From Bacillota bacterium (GTDB lineage Bacteria; Bacillota; Clostridia; Christensenellales; Aristaeellaceae), in the NCBI GenBank assembly GCA_023409955.1, contig JAEYQQ010000118.1, forward strand, positions 1 to 47,017: 47,017 nt of DNA, read 5' to 3'. The position numbers and the translations under genes are program-made. The notes under the pieces are model-generated. The model was not told the origin of the DNA and made no database searches. It saw only the letters and a list, made by a program, of their open reading frames with translations. Of the stretch, positions 8,311 to 17,416 are shown piece by piece (the stretch's first letter is position 1; each line of letters opens with the position of its first letter).

Positions 8311-10175
8311 TGATCATCCACCGCCTCATGCTCATACAGCCATGTTTTCACGGCCTGAGAGAGGTCCTGTTCCAGGGACTCATCGAATATCCCTTCCTTT
8401 TCAATTCCGCTTAGCACATGGGGAAACCGCTGCCGTAGGAAGGTTGGAAAAGTTGTTTTAAAAGCTTTAAGGGTATGAATCTGGGTGTCATGGGGCAATA
8501 CGCCCCGGGTGATTGCATATAAAAGAGCGATTTGAATGCCCATGTCCAGGGGTGCATTGTTGGGTTGCTTCAAAAGCTCCATCAGGAGAGAGCCGTACTT
8601 GAGCATATCCTGGGTTGTGTTGTCCATGTCGGAGGAGAATTGGGCGAAAATCTGCAGTTCCCGGTATTGGGCAAGCTCCAGGCGTAATTGACCTGCCACC
8701 TTGCGCATGGCTTTGGTCTGGGCGGCTCCACCAACACGGCTGACAGAAAGACCTCCGTTTACTGCGGGGCGGATGCCTTCACGGAAAAGTTCCGTATCCA
8801 GGAAGATTTGACCATCGGTGATGGAGATTACGTTGGTGGGAATATAGGCAGATATATCTCCAGCCAAAGTTTCTACAATGGGCAGAGCGGTAAGTGAACC
8901 GCCGCCCAATCTTTCGCTAAGGCTTGCGGCCCTTTCCAGCAAACGGGAGTGGAGATAGAAGACATCACCTGGATATGCCTCGCGGCCTGGTGGCCTGCGA
9001 AGCAAAAGGGACATGGCACGGTATGCGACGGCATGCTTGCTCAAATCGTCATATACCACCAGGGCATCCCGTCCGTTATACATAAACCATTCCGCCATGG
9101 CGCAGCCGCAATAGGGAGCAATATACTGCATTGTCGCAGAATCGCTGGCAGTGGAGCATACAACTGTTGTATAGTCCATGGCCCCGGATGATTTAAGTTT
9201 TGCTACAATCTGCGCCACACTAGAGGCTTTTTGCCCGATGGCGATATAAAAGCAGGCAACATTCTTGCCTTTTTGATTCAAGATTGTATCGATAGCCACG
9301 GATGACTTGCCGGTTTGCCGGTCACCGATAATCAGTTCGCGCTGGCCTCGGCCGATGGGAACCATGGCGTCGACTGCCATTAGGCCTGTCTGCATGGGCT
9401 TGGATACGGGCTTGCGATCCAAAATGCTTGGTGCGGCAGATTCAATGGGGCGCATTTGGGTGCTGTGGATGCGGCCTGCTCCGTCCAGAGGCTGGCCCAG
9501 GGGGTTGACGACACGGCCTAATAGGTCTTCGCCTACTGGAATAGAAAGAACCTGGCCCGTACCATAAGCCTTGGTACCTACAGAAACATCTGCATCGTTG
9601 CCTAAAAGCACAGCACCGACGGTTTCTTCCTCCAAGCTCATGAGGATGCCAAATCCGCCGGATTCAAACTCTATGAGTTCACCCAGTTGACAGCCTGTCA
9701 GCCCGGATAAGGTAACGACACCGTCGCCGGCTGTGAGCGTTGTGCCGGCGCCTTTGATATCCATTTGGCGTGTATAGCTTTTCAGCCTGCTTTTCAGCTC
9801 TTGGCCGACAGTTTTCCAATCAAGCAGCCGTCGATTTTCAGTATCGGGCTGGTAGGATGGAATATTTTGCTTGCCCTGGGTATCTGTAAGAGGAATACCG
9901 TCCAATACGCCTCGGGCTGTATCATGAGGTTGTGTGTCCTCATGGCTGCTGACATTATGAGTCTTGTAGGCGGCCAGTACATCCTTGAGCTGGTTTTTCA
10001 GACTGTCATCAAATATGCGGCCGCCCAGTTCCACACGGACACCGCCCAACAGACTTTCATCCACCTTTACTTCCAGGGAAACAGGCTCCCCCAGCGCGGC
10101 AGAAAAGCGCCCTTGGATAATTTGTATTTGTTCATCCGTCAAAGGCAGGGCGGACAGAAGCAATCCTTTGAGCAT
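8307..10175 (-). CDS. atpA: Fused ATP synthase delta (C-terminal domain) - alpha subunit
   Basis: 622 residues, about 115 longer than a normal alpha. Residues 11-70 match the C-terminal domain of the delta subunit (PLTDEQIQIIQGRF, then KVDESLLGGVRVELGGRIFDDSLKNQL). Residues 71-120 are a polar linker, and alpha begins near 123 (VGQELKSRLKSY) with P-loop GDRQTGKS at 284-291. The N-terminal helical domain of delta, which normally caps F1, is absent and no separate atpH exists: atpF ends 4 nt upstream. The fused piece is the part of delta that contacts the b stalk, so the peripheral stalk would be joined covalently to alpha. The frame is continuous with no sign of sequencing error. Confidence 0.93.
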   Translation of the reverse strand: MLKGLLLSALPLTDEQIQIIQGRFSAALGEPVSLEVKVDESLLGGVRVELGGRIFDDSLKNQLKDVLAAYKTHNVSSHEDTQPHDTARGVLDGIPLTDTQGKQNIPSYQPDTENRRLLDWKTVGQELKSRLKSYTRQMDIKGAGTTLTAGDGVVTLSGLTGCQLGELIEFESGGFGILMSLEEETVGAVLLGNDADVSVGTKAYGTGQVLSIPVGEDLLGRVVNPLGQPLDGAGRIHSTQMRPIESAAPSILDRKPVSKPMQTGLMAVDAMVPIGRGQRELIIGDRQTGKSSVAIDTILNQKGKNVACFYIAIGQKASSVAQIVAKLKSSGAMDYTTVVCSTASDSATMQYIAPYCGCAMAEWFMYNGRDALVVYDDLSKHAVAYRAMSLLLRRPPGREAYPGDVFYLHSRLLERAASLSERLGGGSLTALPIVETLAGDISAYIPTNVISITDGQIFLDTELFREGIRPAVNGGLSVSRVGGAAQTKAMRKVAGQLRLELAQYRELQIFAQFSSDMDNTTQDMLKYGSLLMELLKQPNNAPLDMGIQIALLYAITRGVLPHDTQIHTLKAFKTTFPTFLRQRFPHVLSGIEKEGIFDESLEQDLSQAVKTWLYEHEAVDDQ

Positions 10176-10179
10176 GACT

Positions 10180-10662
10180 TCAGCCTACCTTCATTACGAA
10201 ATCGTTGACCAGCTGCTTATGGTCTTCCAGTTTCACTTCCCGTGCCAGCATCTTGGAGGCGATATCCACAGCCAATGCAGCGGCTTCATCCGCTATGGTT
10301 TCATGGGCTGTGACCATCATGCTATCCATATCCTGCCGGGCTTTTGCCATCATATCATCTGTTTCTTTTTGTACGGATGCCAGGATCTGCTGAACCTGCT
10401 CGTGAGCCCGCTGAGCACCATTGGAAATGATGTTTTGAGCTTCCCTGTCAGCATCCTTTAGTTTTTGCTCCGATGCAACAGCATGCTGGCGTGCTGTTTC
10501 TTCTATATCCTTGGCATTTAGCAGCTGTTTTTCAATCATTGTTGCCCGGTCGGTTGTATACGTACGCACGGGTTTATACAATAGAAAATACAGCGCGCAC
10601 AATAGGATGGCGGCATTGATGAAATGAAGGAGTATCGTTACTGGGTTAAAAATCTCTTCCAC
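10180..10662 (-). CDS. atpF: F1Fo ATP synthase subunit b
   Basis: 160 residues, usual length. The start is GTG 10662, behind GGAGG with 7-nt spacing. It has one membrane helix at about residues 8-27, then a long Ala/Glu/Lys/Gln-rich amphipathic coiled coil, the peripheral stalk dimer. No delta sequence is fused here, unlike the mycobacterial b-delta arrangement. It lies between atpE and the delta-alpha fusion. Confidence 0.95.
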   Translation of the reverse strand: MEEIFNPVTILLHFINAAILLCALYFLLYKPVRTYTTDRATMIEKQLLNAKDIEETARQHAVASEQKLKDADREAQNIISNGAQRAHEQVQQILASVQKETDDMMAKARQDMDSMMVTAHETIADEAAALAVDIASKMLAREVKLEDHKQLVNDFVMKVG

Positions 10663-10730
10663 AAGAATTCCTCCGTTTTACCTTTGGCAAGATCGGCAGA
10701 AATGATCTGCTAAACGCCAGTTAAGAAGCC

Positions 10731-10976
10731 TTAGGCAACCACCTTGCCGCCCAGAATAAAGATAATCAGAATGGATACAAGAAGCGCATAGATGGCGCAG
10801 GTCTCCATCATGATCAGGCCGAAAAGCAGCGAGGAGTTGATTTTACCAGCAGCTTCAGGCTGCCGGGCAATAGCTTCTGTTGCGCGTCCAGTGGCGTTGC
10901 CCATGCCGATTGCAGCCCCCGCACCGCATAGTGCTGCAATACCGGCGCCGATGGCGATAATTCCAAGAGTAGACAT
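10731..10976 (-). CDS. atpE: F1Fo ATP synthase subunit c (proteolipid)
   Basis: 81 residues from ATG 10976, behind AGGAGG; an in-frame ATG at 11042 would lie inside atpB. Two hydrophobic helices flank the conserved polar loop ARQPEA. The ion-binding carboxylate is Glu58, followed by Thr59 and, at +5, Tyr63, which resembles sodium-type c subunits. The helix-1 position that is Gln in sodium-type rings is Met25 here (GMG), so ion specificity is uncertain. It forms the membrane rotor ring. Confidence 0.95.
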   Translation of the reverse strand: MSTLGIIAIGAGIAALCGAGAAIGMGNATGRATEAIARQPEAAGKINSSLLFGLIMMETCAIYALLVSILIIFILGGKVVA

Positions 10977-11007
10977 ATGTGTATCCTCCTTTAATTTTGC
11001 AGGGTAT

Positions 11008-11691
11008 TCATTCAGCCTCTTCGCCAACTGCTTCGCTGACATAAATCAGAAATAGCAGACTGAACACAAAGGTTTGGATGCCAACGTGGAGTACACTAAA
11101 GTATGATGCTACAGCGGCAGGCAGTATCACAGGCACAATGGCATATATTAATTGCATGATGACACCGCCCACCAGTACGTTGGAAAAGAGCCGGATGCCC
11201 ATGGATACAGGCGCAATGCAATCTGTTATGATGCGAATGGGCGCTATTACGGCCATGGGGCTAGCCAGATTCTTGATACGTCCTCGGAGTCCAGCCAGTC
11301 TAACAGCAAGTATGTTTACCATTACAAAGGAAAAGAGGCCAAGGGCGACGGTGCAATTCAGATCCTCTGTGGCAGGGGGGATGCCGAATAATTCCACAAC
11401 AGTGGTAAAAAACACATAGGTAATAAATGTGAGTGCCACGGGTGCTACGGTATCAGCCGCATGATGGCCGACCTTGCTGGCGGTAAATTGATGAACGCCA
11501 TCAATGGCCATTTCCAATACATTTTGAAAACCTTTGGGAACTGGTTTGAAGCGAGGGATAACAAATAACCGAATGAGCAGTAGCCCGGCGATTAAAATGC
11601 CCAGCACACTCCAAGCGATGATGACGGAAACACCTACATTGATACCAAGCACATAAAAATGCTCCTGATACAGGCTGATCTTCAGGTCCAT
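11008..11691 (-). CDS. atpB: F1Fo ATP synthase subunit a
   Basis: 227 residues, five to six membrane helices. The essential Arg is in GIRLFSNVLVGG, equivalent to the usual LRLFGN motif. The start ATG 11691 directly follows the stop of the small upstream gene, with AAAGGAGGTG inside that gene's end. The subunit forms the ion half-channels against the c ring. Confidence 0.95.
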   Translation of the reverse strand: MDLKISLYQEHFYVLGINVGVSVIIAWSVLGILIAGLLLIRLFVIPRFKPVPKGFQNVLEMAIDGVHQFTASKVGHHAADTVAPVALTFITYVFFTTVVELFGIPPATEDLNCTVALGLFSFVMVNILAVRLAGLRGRIKNLASPMAVIAPIRIITDCIAPVSMGIRLFSNVLVGGVIMQLIYAIVPVILPAAVASYFSVLHVGIQTFVFSLLFLIYVSEAVGEEAE

Positions 11692-11946
11692 TTAAGACAC
11701 CTCCTTTGCGCGTTGATAAACCCGGATAACAGATCCAATCATTGAAACGGTAGAACCTGCCACAAAAAGCAGCAGCACTGGTATGGACCAAATGGCCAGA
11801 AGCACCATGATTCCAGCCCAAGCTACCAGCTTCAGCAGGATCAGCGGAAGGCGCACCCAGCCCTGGCGCTTGAGTATCCAGGACAACAAGCGATATTGGA
11901 GCCAACCAAATAGGATGCCGCAGATAAACCCTAAAAAAATAAACAT
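11692..11946 (-). CDS. Small membrane protein at the AtpI position (ATP synthase subunit I-like)
   Basis: 84 residues from ATG 11946 (an alternative GTG at 11952 has no better site). Three hydrophobic segments: about 1-20, 35-60 and a shorter one ending near 75. It is the first gene of the atp operon, and its end carries the atpB ribosome-binding site. AtpI-type proteins assist c-ring assembly or ion supply. The assignment rests on position, size and topology, since sequence is poorly conserved in this family. Confidence 0.6.
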   Translation of the reverse strand: MFIFLGFICGILFGWLQYRLLSWILKRQGWVRLPLILLKLVAWAGIMVLLAIWSIPVLLLFVAGSTVSMIGSVIRVYQRAKEVS

Positions 11947-12323
11947 CAGCACCTAAAATACACCCGTTTCTCGTAATGTTGCAATACGGAAATCAAGGTA
12001 AAATCAATAGCATATCGCTTATTTCAACACTGCCGTGCAAATAATTAGCCTTTTGCTTTGTGTAACGAGTTTTCTCATTTCGTTGCATTATAATGCATAA
12101 AAATATTTTCTATACTTGTAGAATGTATGGATCGCTGATTTATATACACATAAAATGCAACCTGCAAACGCCTTTTCCTTCAAAAAAGCTTGCAAATAGG
12201 GAAAAACGCGCTATCATACTATGCAGGGAAGTTTAATCTTGCAAGCCTGCTTAAAAAGTAGCATGGTGGTATGGCCTAGGCTGCATACTGTTAATGCGGA
12301 AGTATTTAAAGGGTTGAAAGGCT
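11947..12323. other. Divergent intergenic region, atp operon / ThuA unit
   Basis: 377 bp without a gene. It holds a perfect 14-bp palindrome TGCATTATAATGCA at 12084-12097, a possible operator or overlapping divergent -10 elements. A plausible plus-strand promoter is TTGCAA (12190-12195), 16-bp spacer, TATCAT (12212-12217). I could not identify a confident atp promoter. Confidence 0.45.
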
Positions 12324-13055
12324 ATGAATGATATGATCCGTGTTACTGTGTGGAATGAGTATCACCATGAAAAAACGGAAAAAGAGGTTGCCGCAATCTA
12401 TCCTGATGGAATCCATCAGACGATTGCAGGGTTTCTTGCAAAAGAGGATGATTTCTCCATCCGTACCGCAACACTGGATGAGCCGGAGCATGGCCTTTGC
12501 CAAGAAGTACTTGATCAGACAGATGTTCTCATTTGGTGGGGACATGTAAAGCATGAGCAGGTATCGGACCAGGTAGTAGAGCGGGTTTGCAGCCGAGTGC
12601 AAAAGGGGATGGGGCTTAATGTACTCCATTCCGGTCACATGTCCAAAGTGTTCCGCAAGCTCATGGGCACAAGCTGTACCCTTCGATGGCATGAGGTGGC
12701 AGAAAAGGAACGCGTATGGGTGATAAACCCCCAACACCCCATAGCCCGTGGGCTTCCGCCTTATTTTGAAATCCACCATGAGGAAATGTATGGGGAGCGG
12801 TTTGACATCCCTGCACCGGATGAACTGGTGCTTATAAGCTGGTTTCAGACTGGGGAAGTTTTCCGCAGTGGCTGCTGCTTTACTCGTGGCTATGGGCGCA
12901 TTTTTTATTTTCAGCCAGGCCATGAAACTCACCCTATTTATCATCACCCTCAGGTGCAGCAGGTGATTACCAATGCCCTGAGGTGGGCAGCGCCAATCTT
13001 TGAGGGCTCTCCTGTTATCAATGGAGATTGGGTTGCTCCGCTGGAGACGCTGTAA
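12324..13055 (+). CDS. ThuA-like (glutamine-amidotransferase fold) protein
   Basis: 243 residues from ATG 12324 behind GAAAGG. ThuA-family features are visible throughout: VTVWNEYHHEK near the start, TDVLIWWGHVKHEQV, GMGLNVLHSGHMSKVF, and FQPGHETHPIYHHPQVQQVITNALRWA at the end. ThuA proteins have a class-I glutamine-amidotransferase-like fold and are linked to trehalose or other sugar metabolism, but their biochemical role is poorly defined. It is followed after 22 bp by the NfnA-like gene, so they are probably co-transcribed, an unusual pairing. Confidence 0.85.
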   Translation: MNDMIRVTVWNEYHHEKTEKEVAAIYPDGIHQTIAGFLAKEDDFSIRTATLDEPEHGLCQEVLDQTDVLIWWGHVKHEQVSDQVVERVCSRVQKGMGLNVLHSGHMSKVFRKLMGTSCTLRWHEVAEKERVWVINPQHPIARGLPPYFEIHHEEMYGERFDIPAPDELVLISWFQTGEVFRSGCCFTRGYGRIFYFQPGHETHPIYHHPQVQQVITNALRWAAPIFEGSPVINGDWVAPLETL

Positions 13056-13077
13056 TCCGGAAAAGGAGGAATTGCTC

Positions 13078-13905
13078 TTGTATCAAATCGTAAAAAAAAG
13101 GTCACTAAACGATACCGTCACTTTGATGGAGGTCCATGCGCCTCATGTGGCGAAAAAGGCAGAGCCCGGACAGTTTATTATTTTCCGGGTGGATGAAAAG
13201 GGCGAGCGCGTTCCTTTAACGATTGCGGGCTATGACCGGGAGAAAGGAACAGTCACCATCATTTTTCAAAAGGTAGGCTTTTCTACCCGTCATTTGGACG
13301 AGCAGCCGGAGGGCGACTTCATCCGTGATTTTGTAGGGCCCCTTGGCGAACCTTCACATCTTGTTGGCATCACACGGGCAGCAGTTGTTGGTGGAGGTCT
13401 TGGCGTGGCAATTGCTTACCCCCAAGCTAAGGCGTTGTTTGATAGCGGTGCCAAGGTGGATGGAATCATGGGATTCCGAAATAAGGCGCTGATTATTTTG
13501 GAGGATGAGATGCGGGCTGCCTGTGAGAACCTGTATCTGATGACGGATGATGGATCCAACGGCAATCAGGGTTTTGTGACTGATGCACTTAAAAAGCAAA
13601 TAGAAGAAGGCGTCAAGTATGATGCTGTGGTGGCCATTGGCCCGCTGCCCATGATGAAGGCTGTAGCGGAGCTGACCAGGCCCTTTGGGATCAGGACCAT
13701 TGTAAGCATGAATCCCATCATGATCGATGGCACCGGTATGTGCGGCGGCTGCAGGGTCACCGTTGGTGGGGAAACAAAGTTTGCCTGTGTGGACGGGCCT
13801 GATTTTGACGGCCATCTAGTGGATTTTGACGGAGCCATGGCCCGTTCTCGGATGTATAGGGAAGAAGAACAGCATTTTTGCCGCCTGACGGGAGGAAACC
13901 GTTGA
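13078..13905 (+). CDS. nfnA: NfnA-like FAD/NAD-binding, [2Fe-2S] subunit (ferredoxin:NADP reductase type)
   Basis: 275 residues. The start is TTG 13078: GGAGG at 13065-13069 gives 8-nt spacing, and the protein then begins MYQIVKKRSL as homologues do. The N-terminal FAD-binding barrel (RVPLTIAGYD) is followed by an NAD-binding domain (GGGLGVAIAYPQAKAL) and a C-terminal [2Fe-2S] site, DGTGMCGGC plus a third Cys in FACVDGP. With the next gene it forms the pair seen in electron-bifurcating NADH-dependent ferredoxin:NADP oxidoreductase, also annotated as sulfide dehydrogenase. The function is inferred from the pair. Confidence 0.85.
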   Translation: MYQIVKKRSLNDTVTLMEVHAPHVAKKAEPGQFIIFRVDEKGERVPLTIAGYDREKGTVTIIFQKVGFSTRHLDEQPEGDFIRDFVGPLGEPSHLVGITRAAVVGGGLGVAIAYPQAKALFDSGAKVDGIMGFRNKALIILEDEMRAACENLYLMTDDGSNGNQGFVTDALKKQIEEGVKYDAVVAIGPLPMMKAVAELTRPFGIRTIVSMNPIMIDGTGMCGGCRVTVGGETKFACVDGPDFDGHLVDFDGAMARSRMYREEEQHFCRLTGGNR

Positions 13906-15299
13906 TGCCGAACATGCGAAACACGAAAAATCCCATGCCGGAGCAGGAACCCGAAATACGTGCGAAAAACTTTCAGGAAGTGGCTCTGGGATATTCGGAA
14001 GAGATGGCCATAGATGAAGCAAAGCGGTGCTTGGGTTGCAGGCATAAGCCCTGTGTGGCCGGATGCCCGGTGAACGTCAGGATTCCAGAATTCATTGCTC
14101 ATATTCAGCGGGGGGATTTTCAAGGTGCATATGAGGTCATCCGTATGACCAACGCCCTTCCGGCCATCTGCGGCCGGGTATGCCCCCAGGAGACACAATG
14201 CGAAGAAAAGTGCGTGCGGGGTGTCAAGGGTGAACCTGTTGCCATTGGCCGTCTGGAGCGTTTTGCGGCAGATTGGGCCATGGCACATGGCGAAATAATG
14301 CAGGAGCCTTCGCAAAAAAACGGGAAAAAGGTGGCTGTGGTAGGCTCTGGTCCTGCCAGCCTAACCTGTGCAGGGGATCTTGCAAAACTTGGCTATGAGG
14401 TGACTGTCTTTGAAGCGCTGCATATCCCGGGCGGTGTTTTAATGTACGGTATACCGGAATTCCGCCTGCCTAAGGCACTGGTTCAAAAGGAGATTGATCA
14501 GATCACGGAGCTTGGTGTCAACATCGTTACCAACCGTGTGGTGGGCCGATCTTTTACTTTGGAAGAGCTGCTGAAGGAAGAGCACTTTGACGCTGTGTTT
14601 GTTGGCAGCGGCGCAGGGCTGCCCAACTTTCAAAACATTCCTGGTGAAAACCTCAATGGGGTCTATTCCGCCAATGAGTTCTTGACGCGTATCAACCTGA
14701 TGAAGGCTTATGATTATCCTAATCACGATACCCCGGTCAAAGTGGGCAGCCGTGTAGCGGTAATCGGAGGCGGCAACGTCGCTATGGATGCTGCTCGCAG
14801 CGCCCTTCGAGCAGGTGCTGGTGAGGTATCCATCGTATACCGCCGCAGTGAAAATGAAATGCCGGCCCGGCAGGAGGAGATTCATCACGCCAAAGAGGAA
14901 GGCATCATCTTCCGCGTGTTGACCAACCCTGTTGGAATAACGGGCGATGAAAAGGGTAACGTGACAGCCATGACCTGTGTGGAAATGGAGCTGGGCGAAC
15001 CGGATACATCTGGCCGACGCCGCCCTGTGCCCAAGCCCGGCAGTTCCTTTGTGATGGCTGTAGATACGGTGATTGTAGCCATTGGCAACAGTCCCAACCC
15101 CTTGATTAAAAAGACTACTCCCGGCCTTGAAACGTACAAGTGGGGCGGCATAGTCGCCGATGAAGATACAGGACGTACCAGCGTTGAAGGGGTATGGGCT
15201 GGCGGTGATGCTGTTACTGGTGCGGCTACCGTCATTTTGGCCATGGGCGCCGGCAAAAAGGCGGCCAAGGATATACACGAGTATCTGTCCGGGAAATAA
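13905..15299 (+). CDS. nfnB: NfnB-like flavoprotein (glutamate synthase small-subunit family)
   Basis: 464 residues from ATG 13905, which overlaps the nfnA stop (TGATG); GGAGG lies at 13891-13895. Two N-terminal [4Fe-4S] motifs are seen: CLGCRHKPCVAGCP and ICGRVCPQETQCEEKC. These are followed by FAD-binding VVGSGPASLTCAGDLA and NADP-binding VIGGGNVAMDAARSAL. This is the GltD-like subunit. No large glutamate synthase gene is present, which favours an Nfn-type complex moving electrons among NADH, ferredoxin and NADP in the cytoplasm. Confidence 0.88.
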   Translation: MPNMRNTKNPMPEQEPEIRAKNFQEVALGYSEEMAIDEAKRCLGCRHKPCVAGCPVNVRIPEFIAHIQRGDFQGAYEVIRMTNALPAICGRVCPQETQCEEKCVRGVKGEPVAIGRLERFAADWAMAHGEIMQEPSQKNGKKVAVVGSGPASLTCAGDLAKLGYEVTVFEALHIPGGVLMYGIPEFRLPKALVQKEIDQITELGVNIVTNRVVGRSFTLEELLKEEHFDAVFVGSGAGLPNFQNIPGENLNGVYSANEFLTRINLMKAYDYPNHDTPVKVGSRVAVIGGGNVAMDAARSALRAGAGEVSIVYRRSENEMPARQEEIHHAKEEGIIFRVLTNPVGITGDEKGNVTAMTCVEMELGEPDTSGRRRPVPKPGSSFVMAVDTVIVAIGNSPNPLIKKTTPGLETYKWGGIVADEDTGRTSVEGVWAGGDAVTGAATVILAMGAGKKAAKDIHEYLSGK

Positions 15300-15364
15300 C
15301 ATCGCCTGGAGGTACGGTGTTCCTTCAGGCCGGCGGCATACGTATACATGCAAAGGAGCGCATA

Positions 15365-15967
15365 ATGCTAGATAAAACCATTGCGTATAAAAACATCATC
15401 ATGAGAGCCGATGCCTTTTTAAAAGGCTTTACCGTAAGGCTCCCGGAGGGCTTTTCCATCAAGCCATATGAAGCTGGGGACGAAATGCACTGGGCAGCCA
15501 TTGAAACATCGGTTGGCGAATTTGATACCCAAGTTGAGGCGGAAGATTATTTCCAAAAGACATATATCCCCTATTCGCAGGAGCTTGAGCGCCGCTGCTT
15601 TTTTGCCATAGCTCAAGACGGAACATATGCCGGCACCTGTACCGCTTGGTATATGATGCGGGAAGATGGGCAAACAGGTGTTGTACACTGGTTTGGCGTC
15701 CGCCCGGAGTATCAGGGGCTTGGCATTGGAAAGGCGCTTTTAGGCAAGGTGATGCAGTATTTTGAGGAAATCAATGCCTATCCCGTGTATCTTCATACCC
15801 AGACCTGGAGCCACAAGGCCATTGGCATGTATCATATGGCGGGATTTGGTATATTAAAAGAAGAATCTTTTGATAACAACCAAAATGACTTTACAGAGGC
15901 TATGGATGTATTGAAGGCTGCTGTTGATGCAGTGCGATTAAAAAGCTGGGCCGATGCTGCGATATAG
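15365..15967 (+). CDS. GNAT-family N-acetyltransferase
   Basis: 200 residues. ATG 15365 follows AAAGGAG; an upstream in-frame ATG lacks a site. The acetyl-CoA-binding motif is VRPEYQGLGIGKALL, with the usual C-terminal NxxAIxMYxxxGF-like text (SHKAIGMYHMAGFGI). The acceptor substrate is unknown. It lies 65 bp after nfnB on the same strand and ends at a strong terminator. Confidence 0.88.
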   Translation: MLDKTIAYKNIIMRADAFLKGFTVRLPEGFSIKPYEAGDEMHWAAIETSVGEFDTQVEAEDYFQKTYIPYSQELERRCFFAIAQDGTYAGTCTAWYMMREDGQTGVVHWFGVRPEYQGLGIGKALLGKVMQYFEEINAYPVYLHTQTWSHKAIGMYHMAGFGILKEESFDNNQNDFTEAMDVLKAAVDAVRLKSWADAAI

Positions 15968-15977
15968 AAGTGTAAAG

Positions 15978-16017
15978 AAAAAATGAGGCTGCGTACTATT
16001 TCGCAGCCTCGTTTTTT
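15978..16017. terminator. Bidirectional terminator
   Basis: GAGGCTGCG (15985-15993) pairs with CGCAGCCTC (16002-16010), with an A-run before and a T-run after. It lies between the convergent GNAT and MATE genes. Confidence 0.9.
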
Positions 16018-17395
16018 ATATTATGTCTCCGGCGACAAGCTTGTCCGCCACATTCACCTTCCATCGGCCTGATATGAAGAATCCCAATATGATCATCAAA
16101 GATACGAAGGAAGCTACAGGGGCGCCCAAGCCCAAGCCGGAAAGACCCCAGCCTAATACCTTGCCAAAAAGGTATGAGGCGGGGATTCTGCCTAGCAGGG
16201 ATGAGAGGGTGCCGGTGATCAAGGAAAAGGTGGTGTGCCCCGCACCAATATATAAACCATTTAAACAGAACACAAAGGGTACCACCAGATAATCAAAGCT
16301 GAAAGAGCGGATATACGCCACGCCGGCAGCGACGGTATCGGGGCTTGCGTCGAAAAAACGGATGATAGCTTCTGGGAATAGCTGGGCTACGGTAAAGCCC
16401 AGCAGGCTGAAGCCCAATGCGATAACCATGCCGATCTGTGCGGACTTCAGTGCCCGGTCCCATTTGTTGGCGCCGATGTTCTGTGCCGCCATGGTGGATA
16501 TAGCGGCGCTCATGCCAATGGCAGGCAAAATGGCAAAGCTATTAAATTTTCCAACAATGCCTACTGCTGCCGTAGCTGTTGCATCTCCGCCACCAATGAG
16601 ATTTGCCATGGCCGTTATGAACAGGAAGGATATGCCTACGATTGTATTTTGTATGGCAGCTGGTGTGCCGATCTTTAAGATTGCCGCGAGCTGCTGCTTA
16701 TCAATACGGAAGGAACTAAGCTTAAAGTCAAATACGAAATCCTTCCGTTTCAAATATCGGATGCATAAGAAAAGGGAGAGGCCTTGGGAGATGACTGTTG
16801 CAATTGCTGCACCCAATGCACCCATATTCAAAGGCCATACAAATATAATATCCAGCACGACATTGGTGATGCAGGCAATGGTTATAAACATCAGCGGGCG
16901 CTTGCTATCGCCCATGCCGCGAAGGACAGCGCTTAAGGCATTGTATCCAAAGATGAACGCAATACCAAGGACGGTGACTAGTAAATAATTGCTGGCTTCA
17001 GAAAATGCGCTTTCGGGGGTGCCCATTAACCTTAGCAGCGGGTTCTTTAACGCAAGCATGACTGCCGTGATAAATACTGCTGCCACCATTAGGCCTGTAA
17101 ATAGCGTTGAAACGGTTTTCTTCAGCTTCTCGTGGTTACCGCTGCCTATGTATTGGGCAATTAAAACGGTGCCCCCGGTGCATAGGCCCAAAATCAGATT
17201 GGTCAGGATATAAGTTACCTGGCCGCCGATATTGACACCTGCTATGCTGGCAGTACCGCTGAACTGGCCAACGACCCACATATCTGCCACATTGTATAAC
17301 GATTGGACAATGTTAGAAATCAGAAAAGGGATAGAAAACCGTAATAACTTTTTGAAGACGCTTCCTTCTGAGAGGTTGTTTTGATAGTGGCTCAT
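16016..17395 (-). CDS. MATE-family multidrug/sodium antiporter
   Basis: 459 residues from ATG 17395, preceded by AAGGAAG. It has twelve hydrophobic segments in two homologous halves, with the MATE pattern (FSIPFLISNIVQSLYNVADMWVVGQF at the start, and a repeated half beginning ILKIGTPAAIQNTI). The family exports cationic drugs or metabolites by sodium or proton exchange at the plasma membrane. The promoter and a large operator-like palindrome lie immediately upstream, suggesting repressor control. Confidence 0.92.
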   Translation of the reverse strand: MSHYQNNLSEGSVFKKLLRFSIPFLISNIVQSLYNVADMWVVGQFSGTASIAGVNIGGQVTYILTNLILGLCTGGTVLIAQYIGSGNHEKLKKTVSTLFTGLMVAAVFITAVMLALKNPLLRLMGTPESAFSEASNYLLVTVLGIAFIFGYNALSAVLRGMGDSKRPLMFITIACITNVVLDIIFVWPLNMGALGAAIATVISQGLSLFLCIRYLKRKDFVFDFKLSSFRIDKQQLAAILKIGTPAAIQNTIVGISFLFITAMANLIGGGDATATAAVGIVGKFNSFAILPAIGMSAAISTMAAQNIGANKWDRALKSAQIGMVIALGFSLLGFTVAQLFPEAIIRFFDASPDTVAAGVAYIRSFSFDYLVVPFVFCLNGLYIGAGHTTFSLITGTLSSLLGRIPASYLFGKVLGWGLSGLGLGAPVASFVSLMIILGFFISGRWKVNVADKLVAGDII

Positions 17396-17416
17396 ACTTA
17401 CATACTTCCTTAAATA

